Shown: positions 12,001-19,800 of the stretch, in pieces
Numbering within the stretch: the first letter of the stretch is position 1
Layout: the number at the start of each line of letters is the position of its first letter
Assembly (NCBI RefSeq): GCF_026130045.1
Contig: NZ_JAIBNX010000072.1
Coordinates: forward strand, 5,309 to 37,550
Length of the DNA: 32,242 bases
Direction of reading: 5' to 3'
From: Micromonospora sp. CPCC 205371
Lineage (GTDB): Bacteria; Actinomycetota; Actinomycetes; Mycobacteriales; Micromonosporaceae
Made by a program: the position numbers and the translations under genes
Notes under the pieces: model-generated
The model's input: only the letters and a program-made list of their open reading frames with translations
The model's database searches: none
What the model was told of the DNA's origin: nothing

Positions 12001-12822
12001 GTGCTGCCGCTGCGCCCCCTCACCGTCGGCGAGCTACTCGACGCCGCGGTGACGCTGCTGCGAGCGCACGGCCGGGTGCTGCTGCCCGTGGCGGCGGTGC
12101 TCGCCACGGCCGAGCAGCTGCTGCTGGCTCCCTTCCGGCGGTCCGCCGACGCTCAGCCACCCGCCTATCTGCCCGACTCGGACCTCCTCGGCTGGTACTG
12201 GCTGCTGCTCGCCGTGGGCGCCGCCACGGAAATGACCATCATCGTGCTGCTCGGTGGGCTCACGTCGCGGGCCGCGGCGGCCTCGGTGCTCGGGCAGCCG
12301 CTCCCCGCCCGCCGGCTGCTCGACCCGCGCGGCGCCCGGTGGGGACGGGTCGCGGTGGTCGCCGGGGTAGCCGGCGCGGGCATGTTCGTGGCGGCGCTCG
12401 CCGGACCGGCCTGGTTCGCCGTGTACGCCCTACTCGGGCTGGCCGCCCCTGCCGTCGTACTCGATCGCCTCGGACCGGGACGGGCGCTGATGCGCAGCGC
12501 GGGCCTTGCGTGCCGCGCGGGTCTGCGGGCCGGTGCGGTGCGGGTGCTCGGCTACCTGGCCTGGCTGGCGATACGAGTGGCGCTCGGCTTCGGCGCGGTG
12601 GCCGCGCTCGACGCGCTCAGCCTCGACCGGCCGCAGTGGACCGGCCTGCTCAGCGCCGCCGCCTGGCTGCTGGTCAACACGCTGGCCTACCCGACACTCG
12701 CCTGCCTCGACGCCGTGCTGCACCTGGAGACCCGGATGCGCACCGAAGGGCTCGACATCCTGCTCTCCAGGGCCCGCCACCACGGCCGGCTGGCCCCCGA
12801 CCTGCTCGCGCTGGCCCGATGA
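12001..12822 (+). CDS. Integral membrane protein, about six helices, unknown function
   Basis: A 273-residue, strongly hydrophobic protein with about six predicted membrane segments, for example 'GWYWLLLAVGAATEMTIIVL' and 'AAAWLLVNTLAYPTLACLDA'. It opens with 'LRPLTVGELLDAAVTLLRAH', a start typical of polytopic proteins that neighbour DUF4129 genes in actinomycetes. It shows no catalytic motif. The GTG start at 12001 is supported by AGGA seven bases upstream; the frame is open back to 11887, but that part does not look like protein. It begins a plus-strand chain that continues by overlapping stops and starts into DUF4129, DUF4350, MoxR and DUF58, so it probably works with that membrane-associated system. 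Confidence 0.75.
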   Translation: MLPLRPLTVGELLDAAVTLLRAHGRVLLPVAAVLATAEQLLLAPFRRSADAQPPAYLPDSDLLGWYWLLLAVGAATEMTIIVLLGGLTSRAAAASVLGQPLPARRLLDPRGARWGRVAVVAGVAGAGMFVAALAGPAWFAVYALLGLAAPAVVLDRLGPGRALMRSAGLACRAGLRAGAVRVLGYLAWLAIRVALGFGAVAALDALSLDRPQWTGLLSAAAWLLVNTLAYPTLACLDAVLHLETRMRTEGLDILLSRARHHGRLAPDLLALAR

Positions 12823-13415
12823 GCCGCTGGTGGACCGAGTCGGTGGCGGCGCTGGGCGACGTCGTCCCGCTGCCGCTGGCCGCGCTGCTCCTGGTCCTGC
12901 TAGCGGGTCTGATCGCCGCCGGCTGGTACTGGTGGCCGGCCTGGGTGCCGCGCCGTCGGCCGGGCTGGCTCCGGTGGCCACGCCTGCGCCTGCCACGCCT
13001 GCGGTGGCCCGGGTTCCGCTGGCCTCGCTGGTCCTGGCGCCGCCGCGAGAGCGCACCCGATACGGCCGCCGGCAAGACCCCTGCGGGCCCCGACGAGCTT
13101 CCCGACATGCCCGCGGCGGCGTTCGTGTCGCTGGCCGACCGACTCGCCGCGCAGGGCCGGTACGCCGAAGCGGTGCGCGAGCGGCTCCGCGCGATGGTTC
13201 GTGAACTGGTCGACCGGCGCATCGTCGAGCACCGTCCAGGGTGGACGGTGACCGAACTGGCTGGCGCGGCCGGAAGGGCCCGACCCGCGGTCGACGAGCC
13301 GCTGCGCGCGGCCGGCGGCGTCTTCTCCGACCTGTGGTACGGCCAGCTTCCCGCCACGTCCCAGCACGACGCGCGCATGCGGGAGCTGGCCGACCAGTTG
13401 CGGCGGGTGCTCTGA
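12819..13415 (+). CDS. DUF4129 domain membrane protein
   Basis: A 198-residue protein. It has one membrane segment (about residues 17-39), then an unusual Trp/Arg/Pro-rich stretch at residues 42-76 in which short 'RWPR/RLPR' units repeat. The DUF4129 domain covers about residues 95-195 ('YAEAVRERLRAMVRELVDR', 'WTVTELA', 'FSDLWYG'). DUF4129 domains are often found with MoxR ATPases, DUF58 proteins and transglutaminase-like proteins; their role is unknown. The ATG overlaps the previous stop (ATGA), and the stop overlaps the next ATG (TGATG). The basic stretch probably lies on the cytoplasmic face. Confidence 0.82.
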   Translation: MSRWWTESVAALGDVVPLPLAALLLVLLAGLIAAGWYWWPAWVPRRRPGWLRWPRLRLPRLRWPGFRWPRWSWRRRESAPDTAAGKTPAGPDELPDMPAAAFVSLADRLAAQGRYAEAVRERLRAMVRELVDRRIVEHRPGWTVTELAGAAGRARPAVDEPLRAAGGVFSDLWYGQLPATSQHDARMRELADQLRRVL

Positions 13416-14762
13416 TGCGATGGCTCCGGATCGCTGCTCCCCTCGGCATCGCCGCGCTGCTGTTGACGGTGACCGGGATCACGTACGCCATCGAGCAGCC
13501 CGACCCGACCGACACCGACTTCCTCAGCCCGGTCAGCGAGGCGCCGATCGGTGGCCGCGCCCTCGCCGACGCCTTGCGCGCCGAGGGCGTCGACGTGCAC
13601 CGGACGACCAGCACGCTCGACGCCATCGGTGCCGCTTACGAAGGGGACGCCACGCTCTTCGTGCCGGCCCCCGGCGTTTCACACCCGGACTACCTGCGGA
13701 TGCTGGCGTCCCTGCCGGCCAGCACCCGGATAGTGCTCGTCGACCCGTCCGCACGCACCCTCGACACCGTGGCAGCGCCGGGCGCCGGCACCGGGCGCCG
13801 GGGGGCGGCCAAGGCGACCGAGGCGGGCTGCTCGCTCGACGGGGCCCCGCCGGTGCGGCACCGGCCCACCCGACGAGGCCCGCCGGGCCGGCCCGGCGGC
13901 GGCGCTGCGGCAGCGGTACGAGGCGGACGGCGAGCTGTGCTACGACTCCGGGCTGGTCCGGACCCAGTGGTCGGCGGCCGAGCTGGTGGTGATCGGAGCG
14001 AACGAGCCCTTCCGCAACGACCGCGCCGACGAGCATGGCAATCGCGCCCTCGCGGTCGGCCTGCTGGCCACGCGGTCCACAGTGGTCTGGCTCGACCTGC
14101 ACGAGCTGGAGGAGCCGCCTCCGGGAGACGTCGCCCCGCCCGGCGCGGAAGAGCCCGAGCGAGAGTCCTCAGAGGACCCCTCGGGCGAGGGCAGCGTCGG
14201 AGGCGAGCCAGGATCGGGCGAGAGCGGGGAAGGACGATCCGGCAACGGTTCCGGCCAGTCCGAAGGGGACGGCGACAACGAGGCGGCGCCATCCAGCGAG
14301 GAGCGCAACCCACTCTGGGACGCCTTCCCGGACTGGTTCTGGGCGATTCTCGTCCAGCTCGCCCTGGCCGCCCTGGTCGTCGCCGCCTGGCGGGCACGGC
14401 GGCTCGGACCACCCGTCAGCGAGCCACTGCCGGCGACCGTACGGGGCGCCGAGACGGTGCTCGGCCGCGGCCGGCTGTACCGCCGGGCCAAGGCGCGCGG
14501 GCCCACCGCCGACATCCTGCGTGAGGCGGCACGGCAGCGCACGGCGGCCCTCCTCCGGCTGGAGCCGGACGACGACGGGGAGGCGCTGGCCTCGGCGATC
14601 GCCGCGCACACCGGCCGGCCCAGGGACGACGTGGACGACCTGCTGTACGGTCCGTCCCCGGAGACCGACGAGGAACTGGTCGCGCTGGCCGCTGACCTCG
14701 ACGCGCTGGCACACGAGGTCGGCGCGCCACCCGTGAGGACCGACGAAGGAGAGCAGCGGTGA
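13415..14762 (+). CDS. DUF4350 domain membrane protein, interrupted by an apparent frameshift
   Basis: The ATG overlaps the DUF4129 stop. The first part (frame of 13415) gives a signal-anchor helix (about residues 6-25) and a domain with 'EAPIGGRALADALRAEGVDV' and 'TRIVLVDPSARTL'. From about 13872 the protein continues in the frame one base later, with 'DEARRAGPAAALRQRY', 'VVIGANEPFRNDRADEHGN' (the DUF4350 signature) and 'VVWLDLHELE'. An acidic Ser/Gly linker of about 50 residues, a second membrane helix near 14330-14390 and a cytoplasmic tail follow. The total of 1348 nt is one more than a multiple of three, so one surplus base, or a loss of two, explains it. The switch falls between about 13842 and 13872; a six-G run at 13800-13805 is the other suspect. 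The stop overlaps the MoxR start. It may be a sequencing error, a recent mutation or, less likely, recoding. Function is unknown. Confidence 0.75.
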
Positions 14763-15727
14763 CCCAACCCGCCGACGCCGACCACGCCAGAGCGGCCCTG
14801 CACCGGCTGCGCGCCGAGGTGGCCAAGGCCGTGGTCGGTCAAGACGCCATCGTGAGCGGCCTGGTGATCGCGCTGCTGTGCCGCGGCCACGTGCTCCTCG
14901 AAGGCGTGCCGGGTGTCGCCAAGACGCTGATGGTGCGCACCCTCGCCGCCGCGCTCGACCTCGACGCCAAGCGCCTCCAGTTCACGCCCGATCTGATGCC
15001 CGGCGACGTCACCGGCTCGCTGGTGTACGACCCGCACAGTGCGGCGTTCGAGTTCCGCACCGGGCCGGTCTTCACCAACCTGCTCCTCGCCGACGAGATC
15101 AACCGCACGCCGCCGAAGACCCAGTCGGCGCTGCTAGAGGTCATGGAGGAGCGGCAGGTGTCGGTGGAGGGCACGCCGCGCCCGCTCCCCGAGCCGTTCA
15201 TCGTGGCCGCCACCCAGAACCCCATCGAGTACGAGGGCACGTATCCGCTGCCCGAGGCGCAGCTCGACCGGTTCCTCATCAAGCTGACCGTGCCGCTGCC
15301 CGGCCGCGACGAGGAGATCGGGGTGTTGCGCGCGCACCACAACGGGTTCGACCCGCGCGACCTCAAGGCGGCCGGCGTGCAGCGCGTAGCCAGTGCCGCG
15401 GACCTGGCCGCGGGCAGGGCGGCCGTGCAGCGGGTTGGCGTCGCCGACGCCGTGCTCGGGTACGTCGTCGACCTATGCCGGGCCACCCGGACGTCACCGT
15501 CGCTGGAGTTGGGCGCCTCGCCGCGCGGCGCGACCGCGCTGCTGGGCACCGCCAAGGCGTGGGCCTGGCTGGCTGGGCGCGACTACGTGACACCCGACGA
15601 CATCAAGGCGGTCGCGCGGGCGACCCTCCGGCACCGCGTCCGGCTGCGCCCGGAGGCCGAGTTGGAGGGCGTGACGCCGGACGCGGTACTCGACGCTGTG
15701 CTCGCCACCGTGCCAACGCCGCGGTAA
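14759..15727 (+). CDS. MoxR-family AAA+ ATPase
   Basis: A 322-residue AAA+ protein. It has Walker A 'GVPGVAKT' (residues 49-56), Walker B 'LLLADEIN' (D112, E113), the MoxR helix-2 insert region 'FTPDLMPGDVTGS', sensor 1 'FIVAATQNP' and the C-terminal lid domain 'SPRGATALLGTAKAWA'. MoxR ATPases act as chaperone-like assembly factors, often for metal insertion or complexes with von Willebrand A proteins; no substrate is known here. The GTG start overlaps the DUF4350 stop, and the TAA stop overlaps the ATG of DUF58, so it is part of one translation unit. DUF58 is its usual partner. Confidence 0.93.
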   Translation: MTQPADADHARAALHRLRAEVAKAVVGQDAIVSGLVIALLCRGHVLLEGVPGVAKTLMVRTLAAALDLDAKRLQFTPDLMPGDVTGSLVYDPHSAAFEFRTGPVFTNLLLADEINRTPPKTQSALLEVMEERQVSVEGTPRPLPEPFIVAATQNPIEYEGTYPLPEAQLDRFLIKLTVPLPGRDEEIGVLRAHHNGFDPRDLKAAGVQRVASAADLAAGRAAVQRVGVADAVLGYVVDLCRATRTSPSLELGASPRGATALLGTAKAWAWLAGRDYVTPDDIKAVARATLRHRVRLRPEAELEGVTPDAVLDAVLATVPTPR

Positions 15728-17016
15728 TGCTCACCGGCCGGACCGCCGCGCTCCTCGCGCTCAGCGCCGTCACGCTCCCACTGTGGTCGTCGCCGTGGTG
15801 GGGCTTGATCACGCTCACCGTCGCGGTCCTGGCGCTCGCGGCGGTCGACGCCGCGCTCGCCGCGCCGCTGCGCGGCGTGCGCCTCCACCGCGACGGAGCC
15901 CGCGCGGTCCGGCTGGGCGAAACCGCCGTGGTGACGCTGGGCGTCCACAATGACTCCCCACGCGTCCTCCGTGCGCAGCTCCGGGATTCCTGGGTACCGT
16001 CAGCCGGCGCGCCTTTGCGGGTGCACCGGGTCCTCGTCGAGCCGCGCTCGTCAGCCGGCATAGAGACCACGCTGACGCCGACCCGGCGCGGTGACCGCCC
16101 AGCGGTACGGGTGAGCGTGCGCTCGTACGGACCGATGGGGCTGGCGTTCCGGCAGCGTGCGGGCCGCCCCGCCACGCCGTCCTGGCGCTTGCGGGTGCTG
16201 CCGCGCTTCGACTCGCGGCGCTTCCTGCCGGAAAAGACGGCCCGCCTGCGCACGCTCGAAGGGGCCCGGGTGACCCGGGGACGCGGCCAGGGCACCGAGT
16301 TCGACGCGCTGCGCGAGTACGTGATCGGCGACGACGTCCGGTCGATCGACTGGCGGGCCAGCGCGCGCCGTTCCGACGTACTCGTGCGCACCTGGCGGCC
16401 GGAGCGCGACCGCCGCGTCGTGTGCGTGCTCGACACCGGGCGCACGTCGGCCGTACGGGTGGGTGACGAGCCGCGACTCGACGCGTCGATCGACGCCGCC
16501 CTGCTGCTCGCGGCGCTCGCCTCGCGGGCCGGCGACCAGGTGGATCTCCTCGCGGTCGACACCGCTGTGCGCGCCACCGTCTCCGGCGGCCGCCACGTGC
16601 TGCTCCCCCGCCTCGTCAACGCACTCGCGCCGCTCCAACCGTCCCTTGTGGAGACCGACTTCGAGCTGGTGGTCGGCGAGGTGCTGCGGCGCGAGCGGAA
16701 GCGGGCACTGGTGGTGCTCTTCACGGCGCTGGAACCGGGCGCGCTGGGCGAAGGGCTACTGCCGGTCTTGCCGCGGCTGGCGGCCCGGCACCGGGTGATC
16801 GTGGCGGCGGTGCACGACCCGCTGCTGGAGCGGATGGCCGAGCCGTCCGGTGACCCGTACCTGTCAGCCGCCGCCATCCGGACCCTCGGCGAGCGAGACC
16901 GGGTGCGCTCGGCGCTGACCCGCAACGGCGTCACGGTGCTCGACGCGCCGCTCGACGTGTTCCCGTCCCGCCTCTGCGACGCGTACCTGACGCTGAAGCA
17001 GGCTGGGCGCCTCTGA
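15727..17016 (+). CDS. DUF58 domain protein (von Willebrand A-like), MoxR partner
   Basis: A 429-residue protein. Two N-terminal membrane segments (about residues 5-50) precede an extended domain. The DUF58 signature is 'GTEFDALREYVIGDDVRSID' followed by 'WRASARR', at about residues 183-210. After it comes a VWA-like fold with 'VVCVLDTGRTS' and 'LVVLFTAL', in which the metal site looks incomplete. DUF58 proteins are nearly always encoded beside MoxR ATPases and are thought to be their membrane-bound partner. The ATG shares its first base with the MoxR stop (TAATG). It is the last gene of the plus-strand chain; SpoIIM and RDD, which usually follow, are displaced by about 3 kb. Confidence 0.9.
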   Translation: MLTGRTAALLALSAVTLPLWSSPWWGLITLTVAVLALAAVDAALAAPLRGVRLHRDGARAVRLGETAVVTLGVHNDSPRVLRAQLRDSWVPSAGAPLRVHRVLVEPRSSAGIETTLTPTRRGDRPAVRVSVRSYGPMGLAFRQRAGRPATPSWRLRVLPRFDSRRFLPEKTARLRTLEGARVTRGRGQGTEFDALREYVIGDDVRSIDWRASARRSDVLVRTWRPERDRRVVCVLDTGRTSAVRVGDEPRLDASIDAALLLAALASRAGDQVDLLAVDTAVRATVSGGRHVLLPRLVNALAPLQPSLVETDFELVVGEVLRRERKRALVVLFTALEPGALGEGLLPVLPRLAARHRVIVAAVHDPLLERMAEPSGDPYLSAAAIRTLGERDRVRSALTRNGVTVLDAPLDVFPSRLCDAYLTLKQAGRL

Positions 17017-17080
17017 TACGGCTGTGCCTACTGCCCTCGCTGCGCTCGGGTCGCTCGCGCGCTTTGGTGCCGCTCACTGA

Positions 17081-17115
17081 TGCGGCCAGCCGCCCGAACC
17101 GGGTGGCTGGCCGCA
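17081..17115. terminator. Hairpin terminator between convergent genes
   Basis: A 15-bp stem (14 of 15 pairs) with a 5-base loop 'gaacc'; the arms are 17081-17095 and 17101-17115. It sits between the DUF58 stop (17016) and the stop of the convergent DUF4360 gene (17129), so it can serve both strands. No long T run follows, which is common in actinomycetes. The stretch just before it (17030-17065) holds 'ctcgctgcgctcg', related to the dispersed repeat at 511 and 4932. Confidence 0.7.
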
Positions 17116-17128
17116 GTGTTCCCGCGTG

Positions 17129-17794
17129 TTAGCGGCAGTGCTGCCAGTGGAAGTGGTAGACGGTCTGGATGCTGCCGTCGGTGGAGTCCATCGAGATGAA
17201 GCTGGTCGTCGTGGCCGTGTTGGACGTGCCGGCGCTGACCCGCAGTTCGGTGTTGATGTTGAGGTTTCGCAGTGCGCCACACGGGTGGTAGACCAGCGAG
17301 GCGATGTCGGTCTGGTCGCTGGCGAACCAGTCTTCCTCGAACGGCCCGCGGAACGGGTGGCTTACGTAGGCCGTCTGGGACATTCCCTGGAAGTAGTACT
17401 GGGCACGCTGCGTGGCGGTCGCGCCGCTTGCCAGCGACGCGAAGCCACGGTAGTCGGCCTTGGCGATCGCGTACGTGAAGCCGGCAGGCACGTGCACGGC
17501 CACGTTGAGCTGGCAGTTCTTGCGGAAGTCGGTGGGACGGGAACCGACGCCGACCTGCGCCAGGTACTGGCTGTACGTGACGGTGAAGGCGGTGTTGTCC
17601 GGCGAGACGGCCACCGCGGCGGTGCCCGCCGGGCAGCCGGAGCCGTTGACGGTCACGACGTCGATAACAATCTTGTCATTCGGCGGCGGCACCGGGTCGT
17701 CGAGCCACCCGACGGCAGACGCTGGCGACGCGACCAGCAAGACGGGGGCGAGCAGTGCGAATACGGCGGCACCAGCAATCATCACCCTACGCAT
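17129..17794 (-). CDS. Secreted DUF4360 protein, copy 1
   Basis: A 221-residue exported protein. The Sec signal peptide is about residues 1-27, with basic 'MRR', a hydrophobic core and a likely cut after 'SPASA'. The mature part matches DUF4360: 'DVVTVNGSGCPAGTAAV', 'PTDFRKNCQLNVAVHVP', 'FTYAIAKADYRGFASL', 'YYFQG' and 'LNINTELRVSAGTS'. It has four cysteines, at the conserved positions, that could form two disulphides. DUF4360 is found in actinomycete and fungal secreted proteins and has no known function. The ATG at 17794 has AGGGAG just upstream and a strong promoter at 17840-17869. It is divergent from a paralogue at 17993. Confidence 0.88.
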   Translation of the reverse strand: MRRVMIAGAAVFALLAPVLLVASPASAVGWLDDPVPPPNDKIVIDVVTVNGSGCPAGTAAVAVSPDNTAFTVTYSQYLAQVGVGSRPTDFRKNCQLNVAVHVPAGFTYAIAKADYRGFASLASGATATQRAQYYFQGMSQTAYVSHPFRGPFEEDWFASDQTDIASLVYHPCGALRNLNINTELRVSAGTSNTATTTSFISMDSTDGSIQTVYHFHWQHCR

Positions 17795-17839
17795 GGAACT
17801 CCCTTTCCGATGCAGATGGGATGGTGCGCGCGCTCGGCC

Positions 17840-17869
17840 ATATTATTGCCGCTGATAGAGAAGCGTCAA
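17840..17869 (-). promoter_or_regulatory. Housekeeping-type promoter of DUF4360 copy 1
   Basis: On the minus strand TTGACG (17864-17869) and TAATAT (17840-17845) are 18 bp apart, about 45 bp from the ATG. This is one of the best sigma-70 matches in the window and lies in an AT-rich pocket of the otherwise GC-rich divergent spacer. The other gene of the pair may use TATAGA at 17950-17955, next to the perfect palindrome ATCAATTGAT. Confidence 0.6.
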
Positions 17870-17992
17870 TGGAGTCTTTTTCTGGGCGGAATTCTGTCAG
17901 GCTTGTATTTGATTTTGCGCGCCGCTACGCTTCGCCCGGGGGACATCAATATAGATCAATTGATGGCGAGTACGCGACCCGAGGAGTGCCCC

Positions 17993-18667
17993 ATGATCGT
18001 CCAACCGACCACAGTGAGACGTCCCATCCTCGTAGCTCTGACCACCGTCCTCGCCCTCTCGCTGTCGGGACCGGCACTGTCGCCGGCCCACGCCAGCGCG
18101 GCCGAGGAGAGTGCAGCCCCCACCGAGAAGATCACTCTTGATGTGGTCACCGTCAACGGTTCCGGCTGCCCAGCCGGCACGGCAGCGGTGTCGGTGCTGC
18201 CCGACAACACCGGTTTCCGGATCACCTACCGAGACTTCATCGCGCAGGCCGGCGGCGAGGCCAAGCCCACCGACTTCCGCAAGAACTGCCAGGTCAACCT
18301 GCTGGTGCACATCCCTCAGGGCTTCACGTTCGCGATCGCGCGCGCAGACTACGTGGGTCGCGCCCGCCTCGAAGCCGGCGCGACGGGCCTCCAGCGCACC
18401 AACTACTATTTCCAGGGCTCGTCTGACAACAGCTACGCCGACCACTCATTCGACGGGCCGTACAGGGCGCTTTGGCACACGATTGACGCCACCCCGGTGC
18501 ACGAACTCGTCTACGCCCCGTGCGGCGAAGTCCGCAGCCTGAACATCAACACCGAATTGCGGGTGGACGAGGGCACCGTGAACCCGACGAAAATAAGCTC
18601 CCTCTCGATGCGCTCGAGTGAAGGAAACGTGGAAACAATAGTCCACTTCCAATGGAAGACCTGCTAA
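17993..18667 (+). CDS. Secreted DUF4360 protein, copy 2
   Basis: A 224-residue paralogue of the gene at 17129-17794. The signal peptide is about residues 1-38, ending at 'SPAHASA'. The mature part shares 'DVVTVNGSGCPAGTAAV', 'PTDFRKNCQVNLLVHIP', 'YYFQGSS' and 'LNINTELRVDEGT', with the same four cysteines. I chose the ATG at 17993 because GAGGAG lies six bases upstream; another in-frame ATG at 17963 lacks a site. By eye the mature proteins are about half identical, so the duplication is not recent. A polypyrimidine tract follows directly after the TAA stop. Function is unknown; a role outside the cell is inferred from the signal peptide. Confidence 0.88.
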   Translation: MIVQPTTVRRPILVALTTVLALSLSGPALSPAHASAAEESAAPTEKITLDVVTVNGSGCPAGTAAVSVLPDNTGFRITYRDFIAQAGGEAKPTDFRKNCQVNLLVHIPQGFTFAIARADYVGRARLEAGATGLQRTNYYFQGSSDNSYADHSFDGPYRALWHTIDATPVHELVYAPCGEVRSLNINTELRVDEGTVNPTKISSLSMRSSEGNVETIVHFQWKTC

Positions 18668-18684
18668 CCCTCTTTCCCTTTACT

Positions 18685-18711
18685 CCCCCTCCCCCTCCCC
18701 CTCCCTCCCCC
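18685..18711. other. C-run tract, G-quadruplex potential on the minus strand
   Basis: Five C runs of 5, 5, 5, 3 and 5 bases are separated by single T residues. They lie within a nearly pure pyrimidine stretch from 18668 to about 18765 that starts right after the DUF4360 stop. The complementary strand has five G runs with one-base loops, a pattern that favours a very stable G-quadruplex; the C strand could form an i-motif. It may act in transcript ending, but no T-tailed hairpin is present. Confidence 0.6.
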
Positions 18712-18765
18712 GCGCCCCGCCCCCGTCCGCTCCCCGTCCGCCCTCCGTCCCGCCCCCTTCTCGTC

Positions 18766-18841
18766 GATCAAGGGCGAATGCACGTGGTTCGATCTCATTT
18801 CCACGTGCGTTTGCCCTTGATCCATGCAATCGCCCTTGATC
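18766..18841 (-). repeat. 76-bp palindromic element, copy 1
   Basis: A hairpin with arms 18766-18787 and 18801-18822 around a 13-base loop. The left arm begins GATCAAGGGCGAATGCAC. Twenty of 22 positions pair, and the two others are G-U pairs in RNA. A further half unit (18823-18841) ends in GCCCTTGATC. The whole, read on the minus strand, matches 19718-19793, including a shared tGAGATC in the loop. No coding capacity is evident. Confidence 0.8.
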
Positions 18842-19717
18842 GCGCTACGCGCGGGGGGTGCATGCCACCCCCGCCGGGCGTACCGCAAGGGGTCTCGCTG
18901 GGGAACACGGACAACGGCCGTGCGCATCGCGACGCGCGCCGGACGCCGCAGCCAGATCGCGCGCGCCGGGCGCTACGGCCAGGTCGCTCCTTGGCCTGCG
19001 GCGGCTAACGGACACGCGGCGGACGACGCACCGGCGGTCGCACGCGGGAGGCGCGGCCAGGTCACGCCCCGGGGGTCCGCCGCCGCGCGGCGGGCGACCG
19101 GCCGGCGCAGGGTACGCGCCAGCGTCACCGCCAGGCCACACGCCACGTGCCCGCCGCGGCGACGGCCACGGCCGGCGCCGGGTCGTACGTCGGCATCACG
19201 GCTAAGTTGCGTACTGGGCGGCGGGCGGCGAGTAGCGGGCACGCGGCGGGCAACGCAGCCGCAGGCTATGCAGCCGCGGGGGTCGCATCCGAGCTGCGTG
19301 CCGTGGGCGACTGGCGGGTCGCACAAGGTGGGCGACGGGCGCATCGCGGACCGGGCGGGTGAGCGGTTGCATGCCCGGGGTTCGCGGCCGGGTCGCGCGT
19401 CGTGGGCCGCAGGGTTGCGGGCGCGTCTTGGGCGACTTCCGGGACATTGCGGGTCGGACGCGGGTCAAGGTCTGCCAGGATCTGGCGTCCAATTGGCCTA
19501 TCGCGCGGACGTGGCCGCAAGTACAGGGAAAACGCGGCCTCAAGCTCGAGGCTTGGGTTGATCGGCGAGTTTTCCTGAAAGCGTGCAGTCGCACGATCTT
19601 CCAAGCCCTGGGCGCCCTGGGCGCCTCGCGCCGGTCACCCCCGCGGGCCTGTCAGCCCGCGCCCCGACCGGCGTCGGCGGCCGCGCACCGCACACCGCGC
19701 ACCGCAGGCGACGCGTC
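18842..19717. other. 0.88 kb without a convincing gene, framed by inverted elements
   Basis: All six frames have long open stretches, as expected from high GC, but none shows a ribosome site, signal peptide, domain or family resemblance; translations are Arg/Ala-rich on both strands. The hexamer GGTCGC recurs often between 18960 and 19410. The stretch 19490-19600 is more AT-rich and could be a remnant of something else. I see no transposase remnant. It may be a decayed or non-coding segment between the two 76-bp elements. Confidence 0.5.
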
Positions 19718-19793
19718 GATCAAGGCCGTTTGCATGGATCAAGGGCGAATGCACGTGGTTTTGAGATCAAACCGCGTGCATTTGCCCTTGATC
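19718..19793 (+). repeat. 76-bp palindromic element, copy 2
   Basis: Inverted partner of 18766-18841. The hairpin arms are 19737-19761 and 19769-19793 around the 7-base loop TGAGATC. Of 25 positions 23 pair, and the two mismatches are again G-U pairs in RNA. A leading half unit (19718-19736) repeats GATCAAGG and TTGCATG. The copies differ at several positions, yet the stem is kept in both. Confidence 0.8.
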
Positions 19794-19800
19794 GGCGCGG

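Noticed and set aside
13986-14762. Separate gene starting at GTG 13986
   Set aside because: The start lies inside the conserved DUF4350 block and the preceding codons in the same frame continue the family pattern; a frameshifted single gene explains it better.
18824-19561. Plus-strand open frame of 245 codons between the hairpin elements
   Set aside because: Arg/Ala/Gly-rich, no family resemblance, no ribosome site, starts inside the repeat; equally long frames occur on the other strand.
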